From: Leucobacter viscericola
Lineage (GTDB): Bacteria; Actinomycetota; Actinomycetes; Actinomycetales; Microbacteriaceae
NCBI RefSeq assembly: GCF_011299575.1
Contig: NZ_CP049863.1
Span: 930,001 to 994,000, forward strand
Length of the DNA stretch: 64,000 bases
Direction of reading: 5' to 3'
Shown piece after piece: positions 53,165 to 62,054 of the stretch; the stretch's first letter is position 1; each line of letters starts with the position of its first letter. Both the position numbers and the translations under genes were made by a program. The notes beneath the pieces are model-generated. The model searched no databases. It had not been told where the DNA came from and saw only the letters and a list, made by a program, of their open reading frames with translations.

Positions 53165-54433
53165 ATGACCTCCAACGCCGAACTGATCGCCCGTCGCAAC
53201 ACCACAATCGGCCCGTACTCCCCGCTCTTCTACAACGAACCGCTGCAGATGGTGTCGGCTAAGGGGGTGTGGATCACCGAGGCCAACGGTGACCGTTACC
53301 TCGACGGCTACAACAACGTGCCTCACGTGGGCCACAGCAACGAGCGGGTTGTTCGCGCCCTGTGCGAGCAGGCGGCGACCCTCAACATCAACACGCGCTA
53401 TCTCAACGAGCGCGTCGTCGACTACTCCGAGCGGCTCCTCAGCACGTTTGGCCACGGTCTTGACCGGGTGTTCTACGGCAACTCGGGATCCGAAGCCAAC
53501 GAGCTTGCGCTCCGGATCGCCAGGCAGCACACCGGCGCGACCGGTCTGATCGTCTCCGACTACAGCTACCACGGCACCACCATCTCGCTCGCAGAGATGA
53601 CTACCGGGCTCAAAACCCGCGAACCGCTCGGAGCCCACGTGCGCACGCTCAGGATCCCGGACCTCGACCGCGACGAGCGCCCCGAGGCGGAGGTACTCGC
53701 CGACACCCTCGCCCAGCTCGACGCCGCAATCGAGTCGCTACAGGAAGCCGGTTTTGGTGTCTCGGCGTGCCTCTTCGACCCGCTGTTCTCGACGGAGGGC
53801 ATGCCGCGGTTGCCCGAGGGCCTGGTCGCGGCGATCGTCGCGCGGGTTCGCGCCGCAGGCGGTCTTGTGATCGCCGACGAGGTGCAGAGCGGGTTTGGCC
53901 GCACGGGTACCCACATGTGGGGGCACGACTACGCCGGGATGGTCCCGGATCTCGTGACGATGGGCAAACCGATGGGCAATGGCCATCCCATGTCAGCGGT
54001 CGTCACCAGCGAGGCCATGCTCGACGAGTTCGGTTCGCACAACGAGTTTTTCAACACCTTTGCTGGCAACCCGGTCTCGGCCGCGGTCGGCGAAGCAGTG
54101 CTGCTCGAGATGGAGGAAGAACAGCTCATGCAGCGGGCCGCCACTCTGGGCGAGCGCGCACTGGTGTCGTTCCGGGAGTTCGCGGATCGTCATGACTTCG
54201 TGCGCACGGCGAAGGGCTCCGGGCTGTTTCTTGGCCTTGATTTTGCGATCGATGGCAAGCCCGCTCCCCAGCTCGCCAAGCAGGTCGTTGAGGCGATGAA
54301 GCAGCGGAAGGTGCTCATTTCTCGGATTGGGCGCGACGAGAGTGTACTCAAAGTACGGCCCCCACTCGCCTTCGGCCCGCAGGAGCTTCCCGTGCTACTC
54401 GAAGCGCTTGACAACGCACTCTCAGAAGTTTAG
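53165..54433 (+). CDS. Class III PLP-dependent aminotransferase/phospho-lyase
   Basis: A 422-residue fold-type I PLP enzyme. FYGNSGSEANELALRIAR binds PLP phosphate, VIADEVQSGFGRTG carries the PLP-contacting Asp, and the Schiff-base Lys is in TMGKPMGNGHPMSAV. The GNGHP sequence after the lysine is characteristic of the ethanolamine-phosphate/phosphohydroxylysine phospho-lyase group (AGXT2L type) as well as some transaminases. Being co-transcribed with an APH kinase favours the phospho-lyase reaction (phospho-amino alcohol to aldehyde, ammonia and phosphate); this is inference. Confidence 0.85.
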   Translation: MTSNAELIARRNTTIGPYSPLFYNEPLQMVSAKGVWITEANGDRYLDGYNNVPHVGHSNERVVRALCEQAATLNINTRYLNERVVDYSERLLSTFGHGLDRVFYGNSGSEANELALRIARQHTGATGLIVSDYSYHGTTISLAEMTTGLKTREPLGAHVRTLRIPDLDRDERPEAEVLADTLAQLDAAIESLQEAGFGVSACLFDPLFSTEGMPRLPEGLVAAIVARVRAAGGLVIADEVQSGFGRTGTHMWGHDYAGMVPDLVTMGKPMGNGHPMSAVVTSEAMLDEFGSHNEFFNTFAGNPVSAAVGEAVLLEMEEEQLMQRAATLGERALVSFREFADRHDFVRTAKGSGLFLGLDFAIDGKPAPQLAKQVVEAMKQRKVLISRIGRDESVLKVRPPLAFGPQELPVLLEALDNALSEV

Positions 54434-54531
54434 GTGTAGTCTCTCGGCAAAGGTGTGGGCTTATTTTCGAGCACAATTCTTGGCCATCTCCGCATTGAAG
54501 CGGTGAGGGATCACAATTCGAGGTGATATGC

Positions 54532-55494
54532 ATGCAATCAGCACAGTTCCAGAACCTTTCACGCCTGGCATCTCCCCCTGCGCAGGCCGACAGCCTCGCC
54601 GCGTTTCGCAGCCAGGTCTCCGCATCCTTTGTGCCGCTTCGTATTAGCACCGAACGGCCGGAGCCGTTTGCGGCCCGCATGTCGTCCGCAGACGCCGACA
54701 GTGTGGTCTTCACTGAAGTTGTGGCACGCCCGCACCTCGTTGAGCGTACCCCCGAGACGATCGCGAGCGGGGGCAGCGGCTACTACAAGGTGAGTCTGCT
54801 GCTGTCGGGCAGCAGCATTCTTGTTCAAGACGGCAAAGAACTCATCATGCGGCCGGGAGATCTCTCGATCTACGACACCTCGCGCCCCTACTCGCTCCTG
54901 TTCGGTGAGGAGTTCCGCAACCTCATCATGATGTTCCCGAAGGATCGGCTGGAGCTGCCGATCCCGTTCACGGAACAGCTCACCGCCGTGTCACTCGGGC
55001 AGCAGCACAGCGGGCTGGCGCCGATCCTGACCGCGTTTTTGTCGCAGTTTCCCGCGCAGCTCACGGCGCTCGACACCCGCGTGCGCACGAAACTCGCGCA
55101 CACCAGCCTTGACTTGTTGGGCACCATGCTGTCGAGCATTCTCGATGCCGACCCCGTGCAGCGTGATCCTCACCAGGTGCTGCTGCAGAAGATCTACTCC
55201 TACGTTGACCAGAACCTCTCGTCACCAACCCTGTCGCCGGGCAGCATCGCCGCTGCGCACTACATCTCGACGCGGCACCTGCACGCGCTCTTCCGCCAGG
55301 CAGACACCACCGTCTCAACCTGGATTCGCGAGCGACGACTCGACCGTTGTCGCACGGACCTGCTGGATCCGGTTCTCGCGGACCGCGCGATTTCTTCGAT
55401 CGCTGCCCGCTGGGGCTTCACCGACGCGGCGCACTTTAGTCGTGTGTTCAAGTCGGCCTACGGCGTCTCCCCCAGCGAGATTCGACGCGCATAA
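54532..55494 (+). CDS. AraC-family transcriptional regulator
   Basis: A 320-residue regulator with an N-terminal cupin-like effector domain of the AraC-binding-like type (VARPHLVERTPETIASGGSGYYKVSLLLSGSSILVQDGKELIMRPGDLSIYDTSRPY) and a C-terminal double HTH (~220-320, SPGSIAAAHYISTRHLHALFRQ...ISSIAARWGFTDAAHFSRVFKSAYGVSPSEIR). This layout is that of FeaR-like regulators of amine catabolism. The ATG at 54532 follows GAGGTG by 7 nt. It probably activates the MoaF-like gene and the transporter downstream. Confidence 0.87.
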   Translation: MQSAQFQNLSRLASPPAQADSLAAFRSQVSASFVPLRISTERPEPFAARMSSADADSVVFTEVVARPHLVERTPETIASGGSGYYKVSLLLSGSSILVQDGKELIMRPGDLSIYDTSRPYSLLFGEEFRNLIMMFPKDRLELPIPFTEQLTAVSLGQQHSGLAPILTAFLSQFPAQLTALDTRVRTKLAHTSLDLLGTMLSSILDADPVQRDPHQVLLQKIYSYVDQNLSSPTLSPGSIAAAHYISTRHLHALFRQADTTVSTWIRERRLDRCRTDLLDPVLADRAISSIAARWGFTDAAHFSRVFKSAYGVSPSEIRRA

Positions 55495-55575
55495 GTGACC
55501 CTTCCGTAACACTGATTGACGAGTAGGGCACGACCCTTGTCTCAGACGGAACTGAGCACTCCACTCGGGCGCACA

Positions 55576-55663
55576 ACTCCTTACAGTGAGGAGTGACGCT
55601 CAAGCACCGGTGCTTGCCACGCAAGAATCTTCGGAGTTCGGGTGTCATCCCTTCAAACTCCGA
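55576..55663. promoter_or_regulatory. Palindrome-rich control region before the moaF-like gene
   Basis: Three elements in 90 bp: ACCTCC-like ACTCCT-N7-AGGAGT (55576-55594), the perfect 16-bp palindrome CAAGCACCGGTGCTTG (55601-55616), and TCGGAGTT (55631-55638) inverted at 55656-55663 just ahead of the ribosome site. Likely regulator sites plus a 5'-leader hairpin. Confidence 0.5.
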
Positions 55664-55677
55664 GAGGATCTGGGCCA

Positions 55678-56520
55678 ATGACGACCCTGAACATTGACAC
55701 CCCCACTGCTGATTCCATCGCAGCTGACACTGTGGCGGCCGACCCCAACGAGTGGCGCAGCTACGACGAGTTCGCTGCTGGCATCGACACGTTCCGCCTT
55801 CCCAACGTGGATCTTGCCGGATCAACACTCGCACTCACGCTCGATGATGACACCTGGATCGATCTGGCCTTCGACGCCGAAACCGTTCGCTGGAGCGCAC
55901 GCGGCAGCATTTCTACCAATGGTGAGCTCAGCGACCCCTACGACGCCGTGCGCGTTCGCGGCGACGTTGTGTTCATCAACCTGCCGATCGAGTCGCGCGA
56001 GCGCGAGGCCATCACAATTGTGTACTCGGAATCAACACACCGTGCACTCGTTTCACGCTCGGAGATTGCTGAGGTGGCGGTTGAGGGTGAGCCCCAGGTC
56101 GGCCAGACTTTCTGGTCGGGTGTGACCGACCGCGGTGAGGCCACCGGCGAGGTACCCGGCCCCTCCCGCGACCTGATCGGCAAGCGGAATCTGTACCGCT
56201 ACAGCCCGCACCACCTCTACGAGCACGTCTACATTTCGAGCGAGCGCTACGCCTGGCAGTGCGTGCAGGGTGTGCAGCGCGGGCACGGCGACATGGATAT
56301 GTCGACCGTGTGGAAATTTGCAGACGGTCTCTACCTGTTCTGCTTCCGCGAGTTCCGCATCGCCGTCGCGAGTGTGTGGTTGCACGACCTCGGCTACCAG
56401 CTCATGACCACGGGCATCTTCCTCGGGATCAACGGCGACGGCCAGGCCGAGCACTCGCGCGCCGGTGGACACATCTACCCCATCGGATCAGTCGACTATC
56501 CCGACGTGCAGCCGGTCTAG
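55678..56520 (+). CDS. MoaF-like protein
   Basis: A 280-residue soluble protein of the MoaF family, with an N-terminal lipocalin-like barrel (~35-140, STLALTLDDDTWIDLAFDAETVRWSA) and a C-terminal barrel (DLIGKRNLYRYSPHHLYEHVYISSERYAWQCVQGVQRG...MSTVWKFADGLYLFCFRE). Although databases name it molybdenum-cofactor protein F, the gene belongs to monoamine-regulated operons in enterobacteria and its activity is unknown. GAGAGG lies upstream. It sits between an AraC regulator and an ABC importer, which suggests a role with the imported compound. Confidence 0.8.
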   Translation: MTTLNIDTPTADSIAADTVAADPNEWRSYDEFAAGIDTFRLPNVDLAGSTLALTLDDDTWIDLAFDAETVRWSARGSISTNGELSDPYDAVRVRGDVVFINLPIESREREAITIVYSESTHRALVSRSEIAEVAVEGEPQVGQTFWSGVTDRGEATGEVPGPSRDLIGKRNLYRYSPHHLYEHVYISSERYAWQCVQGVQRGHGDMDMSTVWKFADGLYLFCFREFRIAVASVWLHDLGYQLMTTGIFLGINGDGQAEHSRAGGHIYPIGSVDYPDVQPV

Positions 56521-56581
56521 CTTTTTCAAGACCCCAACAAACCAACACGATTCACCGCTGAATCATCTGAGAGGCAACACC

Positions 56582-57769
56582 ATGAAAAAACGAATTGTTA
56601 GCTTCGCCGCGATGGCCGCGGTCGCGGCTCTTGCACTCACCGGCTGTGCCGGTGGAGACGACGGTGGTGGCGGCGAGGGCAGCCCCATCAAGATCGGCTC
56701 CGTGAACACACTGAGCGGCGCGGCAACATTCCCCGAGGCATCAGCCGCGGCGAAGGCCGTGTTTGACCGCGTGAACGCCAAGGGCGGCGTAAACGGTCAC
56801 AAGATCGAGTACAACACCGTCGATGACAAGGGTGACCCGGCATCGGCAACCGCCGCCGCGCGCGAGCTCGTTGGCAGCGACGAGGTTGTTGCGCTTGTCG
56901 GTGGCGCCTCACTCATCGAGTGCGAGATCAACAAGGATTACTACAAGCAGGAGGGTGTCTACTCGATTCCCGGCATCGGCGTTGACACCGGCTGCTTTGA
57001 CTCGCCCAATATCGCCCCGGTTAACATCGGCCCATTCAACGACATGACGCTCACGCTGCTGAACGGCTCGGAGAACCTGAAACTCGACAACATCTGCGTG
57101 ATGCTGGAGATTGCAGGATCAACGAAGCCCGCCTACATGGCAGGCGTTGATCGCTGGACCAAGATCACCGGCAAGAAGCCGCTGCTCGTTGATGACACGG
57201 TTCCCTACGGCGGCTCCGATTACACGCCGTACATCGTGAAGGCGAAGGAAGCGGGCTGCAAGGCTATCGCGGTCAACGCGATCGAGCCCGACGCCATCGG
57301 CCAGGTCAAAGCGGCACAGGCGCAGGGCTGGGACGACGTCACCTTCCTCTTCCTGACAAGCGTCTACAGCGATAACTTCGCGAAGGCACTCGATTGGACC
57401 GGCGCCGGCGCGCACATTCCCGCCGAGTTCTACCCCTTCACTGAGGAGAGCGAAATCAACGCCGACTGGAAGTCGTTGATGGAGGAGAACAAGATTCCGC
57501 TGACCTCCTTCAGCCAGGGTGGTTACCTCGCGGCAACTAACTTCTTGAAGGTGGTTGAAGGCATGAAGGGTGACATCACTCGCGAGTCCGTTGCCAAGGC
57601 GCTGGACGACATGGCCCCGATCGATAACGACATGGTCGCGAGCCCCTACCAGTTCTCGAAGGTCGCGGCTCAAGACTTCGAGCCCGGTGCGTGGCCCGTT
57701 GTGCTGAAGTCGGGCACAAACGCCTGGAAGAAGTCAGCCGAAGACTGGCTGATGGTTCCCTCAAAGTAA
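56582..57769 (+). CDS. ABC transporter substrate-binding lipoprotein, branched-chain amino acid type
   Basis: A 395-residue extracellular binding lipoprotein: signal peptide with lipobox LTGC, a Gly/Asp-rich linker (AGGDDGGGGEGS), then the type I periplasmic fold (IKIGSVNTLSGAATFPEASAAAKAVFDRVNAKGGVNGHKIEYNTVDDKGDP). It has a CEIN and a CFDS cysteine. It feeds LivH and LivMG encoded downstream. The family binds branched-chain amino acids, amides or aromatic acids; the ligand here is unknown. An intercistronic hairpin follows. Confidence 0.92.
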   Translation: MKKRIVSFAAMAAVAALALTGCAGGDDGGGGEGSPIKIGSVNTLSGAATFPEASAAAKAVFDRVNAKGGVNGHKIEYNTVDDKGDPASATAAARELVGSDEVVALVGGASLIECEINKDYYKQEGVYSIPGIGVDTGCFDSPNIAPVNIGPFNDMTLTLLNGSENLKLDNICVMLEIAGSTKPAYMAGVDRWTKITGKKPLLVDDTVPYGGSDYTPYIVKAKEAGCKAIAVNAIEPDAIGQVKAAQAQGWDDVTFLFLTSVYSDNFAKALDWTGAGAHIPAEFYPFTEESEINADWKSLMEENKIPLTSFSQGGYLAATNFLKVVEGMKGDITRESVAKALDDMAPIDNDMVASPYQFSKVAAQDFEPGAWPVVLKSGTNAWKKSAEDWLMVPSK

Positions 57770-57784
57770 GCGCTCGTGGGCGAG

Positions 57785-57822
57785 GCGGGTCGAGATCTCA
57801 GTAGTTCTGGGTTTCGACCCGC
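57785..57822 (+). terminator. Intercistronic hairpin after the binding-protein gene
   Basis: GCGGGTCGA (57785-57793) is the exact inverse of 57814-57822 (20-nt loop), followed by TTCTTCC. It probably stabilises or partly terminates the transcript, so that binding protein exceeds permease. No other gene in 57770-57943. Confidence 0.55.
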
Positions 57823-57943
57823 TTCTTCCACACTCCGTTTCACTACTCGGCGGCTGTGCCCGCCAACGACATCATTCGGCAGCTCGACCAAGGACCACCA
57901 TGCTTTCACCTCATCACTCTCGCTCATGCAGTGAGGCACTGCT

Positions 57944-58819
57944 GTGAGCGGCGGCGCGCTTCTGCAGGGCGCTCTTGCCGGGCTCGCGGCAGGCGGACTC
58001 TACGCGGTTCTCGCTGTCACGCTCACGCTGATGTCTCGGCTCGTGCGCGTCGTCAACTTCGCGCAGGCCGCAACCGGCATGTTCGCCGCGTTTTCCGCCG
58101 TCTGGTTCGCGAGTGAGCTCGGGCTGCCAACCTGGCTCGCCACCATTATTGGTGTGCTGGTCGGCGCGCTGCTCAGCGGCATTATCGGCTGGATCGCAGC
58201 CACCTGGCTCGCGGAGGCGACGGTCACGCTGCGTTCCGCGATGACGGTTGCACCGCTGCTGCTACTGATCTCGCTGTCGTTCATTATCTTCGGCAACAAA
58301 CCGCAGCCGTTTGCTCCGGTGCTCTCGGGCCCGGCGTTTAAGGTTGCTGGTGTTGTGGTGAGCTGGGTCACCGTTGTGATGGTGGTTCTTGCGATCCTCG
58401 TGGCCGTTGCCTGTTCACTGCTACTGCGCCGCACCACCATCGGCACCAAACTGCGCGCACTCTCAGAGCGCCCCACAACCGCCGAGCTGATCGGCATCGC
58501 GGCAAAGCCCCTCTCGATCGGGGTGTGGGCCGTCACCGGCGCGATTTCTGCGATCACCATCATGGTCATCGCACCATCGCAGTCGAACGACGCGATCAGC
58601 CTGTCGATGCTCATCATTCCAGCCTCGGCAGCCGCACTGCTCGGTGGCTTCAAACGACTCGATCTGGCTGTGGTCGGCGGTCTCGCGCTCGGCATGATCA
58701 CGGGCATCGTCGCCCAGATTCCCGATGTTTCGTTCATCCGCAACTTCATCCCGTTCTTCTTCATTGTCATCTTGCTGCTGTGGTCGCAGCGTAAGGAGGT
58801 GTGGGATGCTGCTCGCTAA
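57944..58819 (+). CDS. Branched-chain-type ABC transporter permease LivH
   Basis: A 291-residue permease with about eight membrane helices; LAAGGLYAVLAVTLTLMSRLVRVVNFAQ is the canonical LivH start and LRALSERPTTAELIGI the cytoplasmic coupling (EAA-like) loop. GTG start at 57944. Its last 14 nt overlap the LivMG fusion, which is translationally coupled. Confidence 0.92.
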   Translation: MSGGALLQGALAGLAAGGLYAVLAVTLTLMSRLVRVVNFAQAATGMFAAFSAVWFASELGLPTWLATIIGVLVGALLSGIIGWIAATWLAEATVTLRSAMTVAPLLLLISLSFIIFGNKPQPFAPVLSGPAFKVAGVVVSWVTVVMVVLAILVAVACSLLLRRTTIGTKLRALSERPTTAELIGIAAKPLSIGVWAVTGAISAITIMVIAPSQSNDAISLSMLIIPASAAALLGGFKRLDLAVVGGLALGMITGIVAQIPDVSFIRNFIPFFFIVILLLWSQRKEVWDAAR

Positions 58820-60569
58820 TCGTCGTCTTCGCGCGACGCTCCCCATCATCATCGCGGTTGTTGGGCTCGGCATCGGTTGGGCGCTCAGCGTCGGGCTCTC
58901 CGGCTACTACGTCTTCCTCGGCATCAGCGCGATCACCGCGATCATCGCGGTTCTCGGTCTCGGAGTTGTGACGGGATCCGCCGGGATCATCGCGCTCTCG
59001 CAGTTGACCTTCGCAGCCATTGGCGCGTGGGTCGTCTCGTGGATGAGCTACAACGAAGTGCCCGGTGGCTTCGCCGTCTGGCTACTCGCGGGCGGGATCG
59101 CAGGAGGGCTCGCTGGGATCCTGATCGGACTGCCAGCCCTGCGCCTACGAGGAGTGAACCTCGCCGTTGTGACGCTCGGCTTCGCGGCCGCGTTTGATGT
59201 GATGCTTGTGCAGGTCCAGTTCCCGGGGTCGGTCGACGGTGTGGCCGTCGAACGCCCCGCACTTTTCTCGAGCGACCGCGAGTACTTCTTCTTTGCCATC
59301 ATCGTGTTGGTGATCTGCGCCCTCGTGGTGTCGTGGCTGCAGCGCAGCCGTATTGGCAGCAGCTGGAAGGCCGTGGCGTTCTCCGAGCGCGGCACCGCAG
59401 CGGTCGGGCAGAGCGTCAGCATGGCGAAGCTCTCGGCGTTTGCCGTCAGCGCAGCGCTGGGCGGTGTTTCGGGCGGCCTGCTCGCGGGTCAGGTGCAGCT
59501 ACCCTTTGCCTCGAGCTTCTCCCCTATTCAGTCACTTGCGCTCTACATCCTCGCGGTGATGAGCGGGGCCTACCTGATCGACATGGCCATCTTTGGTGGC
59601 ATCCTCTGGGTACTCGTTCCCGAGCTTCTCAAGAAGTGGGGTGTGCCGCAGGACTGGGGTTTTGTGGTGTTCGGGTTGCTCGGGATCCAGGCACTCACCA
59701 GTGGCTCAAACCTCGGCGAGGGCATTCGCGGTATCTTCCGTGCGCGCACCAAGAAGCGCAAGGAAGCCGAGTCGGCGCTCATCGCCGGTGACGTTGGCAC
59801 GAGTGTGCTCGATGTGTTTGCCGTGCCAGAGGCAGCCGAGCCGGTTCCCGCCGATGCACCGCCGGTGCTTGAGGTGGCCAGTCTTGGCGTACAGTTTGGC
59901 GCTCTCAAGGCCCTCGATGACGTTTCGCTGCGGGTGCGCCCACGATCCATCATGGGCCTGATCGGACCAAACGGTGCGGGCAAGTCCACCTTCGTCGACG
60001 CGGTCAGCGGTTTTCTACCGCAGCACACCGGCAAGGTACTACTTGAGGGTGAGGACATCACCCATATGAACCCCGCCGCGCGGGCTCGCCACGGGCTGCG
60101 CCGCACGTTCCAGCAGGATCGTGTGCCGCCGCAGCTCACCGTCGAGTCGTACGTGCACTTCGTAACGCGCACCCGCATTGACTACGACGAACTGAGCGAT
60201 GCGCTCACGTTTTTGGGTTGCCCCTCTCCTGAAGAGCGACTCAGCAACGTTGATGTCGGCACCCGCCGGCTCATTGAAGTCGCGGCCGCCGTCTTGGCCG
60301 GACCCAAGGTGCTGATCCTCGACGAGCCCGCCGCCGGACTGTCGCACGAGGAGCACCTGCTGTTCGGGCAGCGGCTCTCGCGGATCCCGTCGCGCTTTGA
60401 CACCGCGATCGTCATCATCGAGCACGACCTCGATCTCGTGCGCACGGTGTGCACCGAGATCACCGTGCTCGACTTTGGCAGGGTGCTCGCGCAGGGGCCG
60501 CAGCAGGAAGTACTCGAAAACCCGGCCGTGATCGCGGCCTACATGGGAGACGCGGAGATGAGCTCATGA
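58806..60569 (+). CDS. LivM-LivG fusion: permease plus ATP-binding domain
   Basis: A 587-residue fusion. Residues 1-315 are a LivM-type permease (GLGVVTGSAGIIALSQLTFAAIGAW; LGFAAAFDVMLVQ); a linker of ~45 residues rich in Ala/Pro follows; residues ~355-587 are a LivG-type ATPase with Walker A GLIGPNGAGKST, Walker B VLILDEPAAGLS and switch His IIEHDLDLV. The ABC signature is degenerate: where LSYGQ is expected it reads VDVGTRR. ATG 58806 follows AAGGAGG; stop overlaps livF (ATGA). Confidence 0.9.
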   Translation: MLLANRRLRATLPIIIAVVGLGIGWALSVGLSGYYVFLGISAITAIIAVLGLGVVTGSAGIIALSQLTFAAIGAWVVSWMSYNEVPGGFAVWLLAGGIAGGLAGILIGLPALRLRGVNLAVVTLGFAAAFDVMLVQVQFPGSVDGVAVERPALFSSDREYFFFAIIVLVICALVVSWLQRSRIGSSWKAVAFSERGTAAVGQSVSMAKLSAFAVSAALGGVSGGLLAGQVQLPFASSFSPIQSLALYILAVMSGAYLIDMAIFGGILWVLVPELLKKWGVPQDWGFVVFGLLGIQALTSGSNLGEGIRGIFRARTKKRKEAESALIAGDVGTSVLDVFAVPEAAEPVPADAPPVLEVASLGVQFGALKALDDVSLRVRPRSIMGLIGPNGAGKSTFVDAVSGFLPQHTGKVLLEGEDITHMNPAARARHGLRRTFQQDRVPPQLTVESYVHFVTRTRIDYDELSDALTFLGCPSPEERLSNVDVGTRRLIEVAAAVLAGPKVLILDEPAAGLSHEEHLLFGQRLSRIPSRFDTAIVIIEHDLDLVRTVCTEITVLDFGRVLAQGPQQEVLENPAVIAAYMGDAEMSS

Positions 60570-61261
60570 GTGGACTGCAGCTTTCAGGTGTGAGTGTGAG
60601 CCGCGGGGCAGGACCCGTCATTTCAGACGTGAGCCTGTCGCTCGAGGAGGGCAAGATTCTCGCACTCGTCGGGCCAAACGGCGCCGGCAAAACGAGCTTG
60701 CTGGAGTCGGTGTCGCGTGTGATCCCGAACTCTGCCGGCGACATTCTGCTCGACGGTGAGTCGATCTCGAAGTGGAGTCGCGTGCAGCGATCCCGCGCGG
60801 GCATTGCCCACATTGAGCAGGGCCGCGCCATCTTCCCGTCGCTCACCGTGCGCGAGAACATCATGCTGACCGCACGCACGGATGCGGTTTTGCAGGAGGT
60901 GCTCGCGTCGTTCCCCGAGTTAGAGAAGCGGATCGACGCGCAGGCGGTCCTGCTCTCGGGTGGTGAACAGCAGATGGTGGTGCTCGCGCGAGCGTTCGCG
61001 TCAAAGCCGCGCTTTCTGTTGATCGACGAGATGTCACTGGGGCTCGCTCCTGTGGTGTTTATGCGTATCTTGCCCGTGATTCAGAGCATCGCTTCGTCTG
61101 GCGTGGGCGTTCTGTTGGTCGAGCAGTTCACGCACCTCGCACTCGGCATCGCCGACGAGGCGATGGTCGTGTCGAGCGGTCACGTGAGTCACCCGCAGGG
61201 TCCGGCCAAGGCACTCGAGGACGACGCTGAGCTGCTTCGGCAGGCATATCTGGGAGGGTAG
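60566..61261 (+). CDS. Branched-chain-type ABC transporter ATP-binding protein LivF
   Basis: A 231-residue ABC ATPase: Walker A LVGPNGAGKTS, signature LLSGGEQQMVVLARA (intact), Walker B FLLIDEMSLGLAP and LLVEQFTHLAL (switch Gln/His region altered to Q as in LivF). It pairs with the ATPase half of the LivMG fusion, whose signature is degenerate, so one ATP site of the heterodimer may rely mainly on LivF. Last gene of the transporter operon. Confidence 0.92.
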   Translation: MSGLQLSGVSVSRGAGPVISDVSLSLEEGKILALVGPNGAGKTSLLESVSRVIPNSAGDILLDGESISKWSRVQRSRAGIAHIEQGRAIFPSLTVRENIMLTARTDAVLQEVLASFPELEKRIDAQAVLLSGGEQQMVVLARAFASKPRFLLIDEMSLGLAPVVFMRILPVIQSIASSGVGVLLVEQFTHLALGIADEAMVVSSGHVSHPQGPAKALEDDAELLRQAYLGG

Positions 61262-61263
61262 CT

Positions 61264-61291
61264 GGGCTGGCGGCATGCCATTTACCAGCCC
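61264..61291. terminator. Hairpin between livF and the DJ-1 gene
   Basis: GGGCTGG (61264-61270) pairs with CCAGCCC (61285-61291). Lies between convergent stops and may end both transcripts. Confidence 0.6.
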
Positions 61292-61296
61292 ACTTC

Positions 61297-61974
61297 TTAG
61301 GCGTTCTGCCAGGCGCCGGTGGCCTCCATCAGCTCGTAGAAGTAGGGTTCTTCTCCCGTGAGATTGAGTTGCTCCCACGCGTTGATGATGTTATCGGGGT
61401 AGAGCTCTACGAGGCGCATCACCTCGGCGGTGAACGCAACCGGATGGATGCCACTTGCGGTTGTGATGCCCCGATCGGTGACCACGGGGGCCGCGACGTA
61501 GTTGTCGCCGCCCGCATAATCCGACATGTCGAGGTAGACCGATGCGTTCGAGGTGTGCTTTCGGTCGTCAAGGAATCCTCCCCGCGCCATCAGGAACGTT
61601 GCCCCGCAGATTGCGGCTACAGGAACCGAACGGTCCACGAGCTGCGACACCGTTTCGAGTAGGCGGTCGTGGCTTGCGTCGTAGTGGTTGCCTCCGGGAA
61701 TGACCAGGGCGGCGAGGGGGTGGTCTGCGGTGTTGTCCACACCATCGTCGCCATCGGTGTGTGCAACAAGCTTCAGGAGCTCGGCGAGGTCCGCCGTTGG
61801 TCGCACGGGCAGCCCGCCGAGCGACCTCACCTCGTCGAGTCCGTCACCGACAAGCATGAGGTTGAAGCGCCCGGGTTTGGCTGCCTCAGCCTGCGCGATT
61901 TGTGTGGTGAGGTAGGCGTACTCCCAGTCCGCCATGGTCTCGGTTACGTACAGGGCGATGGTGCGGGGTTGCAT
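61297..61974 (-). CDS. DJ-1/PfpI family protein
   Basis: A 225-residue class I amidotransferase-like protein. The nucleophile elbow is AAICGATFLMAR (Cys near 122) and the strand LAALVIPGGNHYD gives the oxyanion region; YVTETMADWEYAYL matches the acidic residue near the N-terminus of the family. Members are chaperones, glyoxalases, isonitrile hydratases or amidases; nothing here decides which. Its 5' side carries a pentanucleotide repeat. Confidence 0.82.
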   Translation of the reverse strand: MQPRTIALYVTETMADWEYAYLTTQIAQAEAAKPGRFNLMLVGDGLDEVRSLGGLPVRPTADLAELLKLVAHTDGDDGVDNTADHPLAALVIPGGNHYDASHDRLLETVSQLVDRSVPVAAICGATFLMARGGFLDDRKHTSNASVYLDMSDYAGGDNYVAAPVVTDRGITTASGIHPVAFTAEVMRLVELYPDNIINAWEQLNLTGEEPYFYELMEATGAWQNA

Positions 61975-62000
61975 GGGTGGCTCCTTAGGTCAGGGTTATT

Positions 62001-62020
62001 GCTTGGCTTGGCTTGGCTTG
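62001..62020. repeat. (GCTTG)4 tandem repeat upstream of the DJ-1 gene
   Basis: Four perfect GCTTG units followed by GCTAG, 27 bp before the DJ-1 start, in its 5' leader or promoter. Degenerate TTGG units continue to 62045. Confidence 0.8.
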
Positions 62021-62054
62021 GCTAGATTCGGTTTGGATAGTTTTGGCTTAGTTC

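Noticed and set aside
55678..56520. Molybdenum cofactor biosynthesis gene
   Set aside because: The MoaF name is historical; no other moa, moe or mob gene or molybdoenzyme is present in the window.
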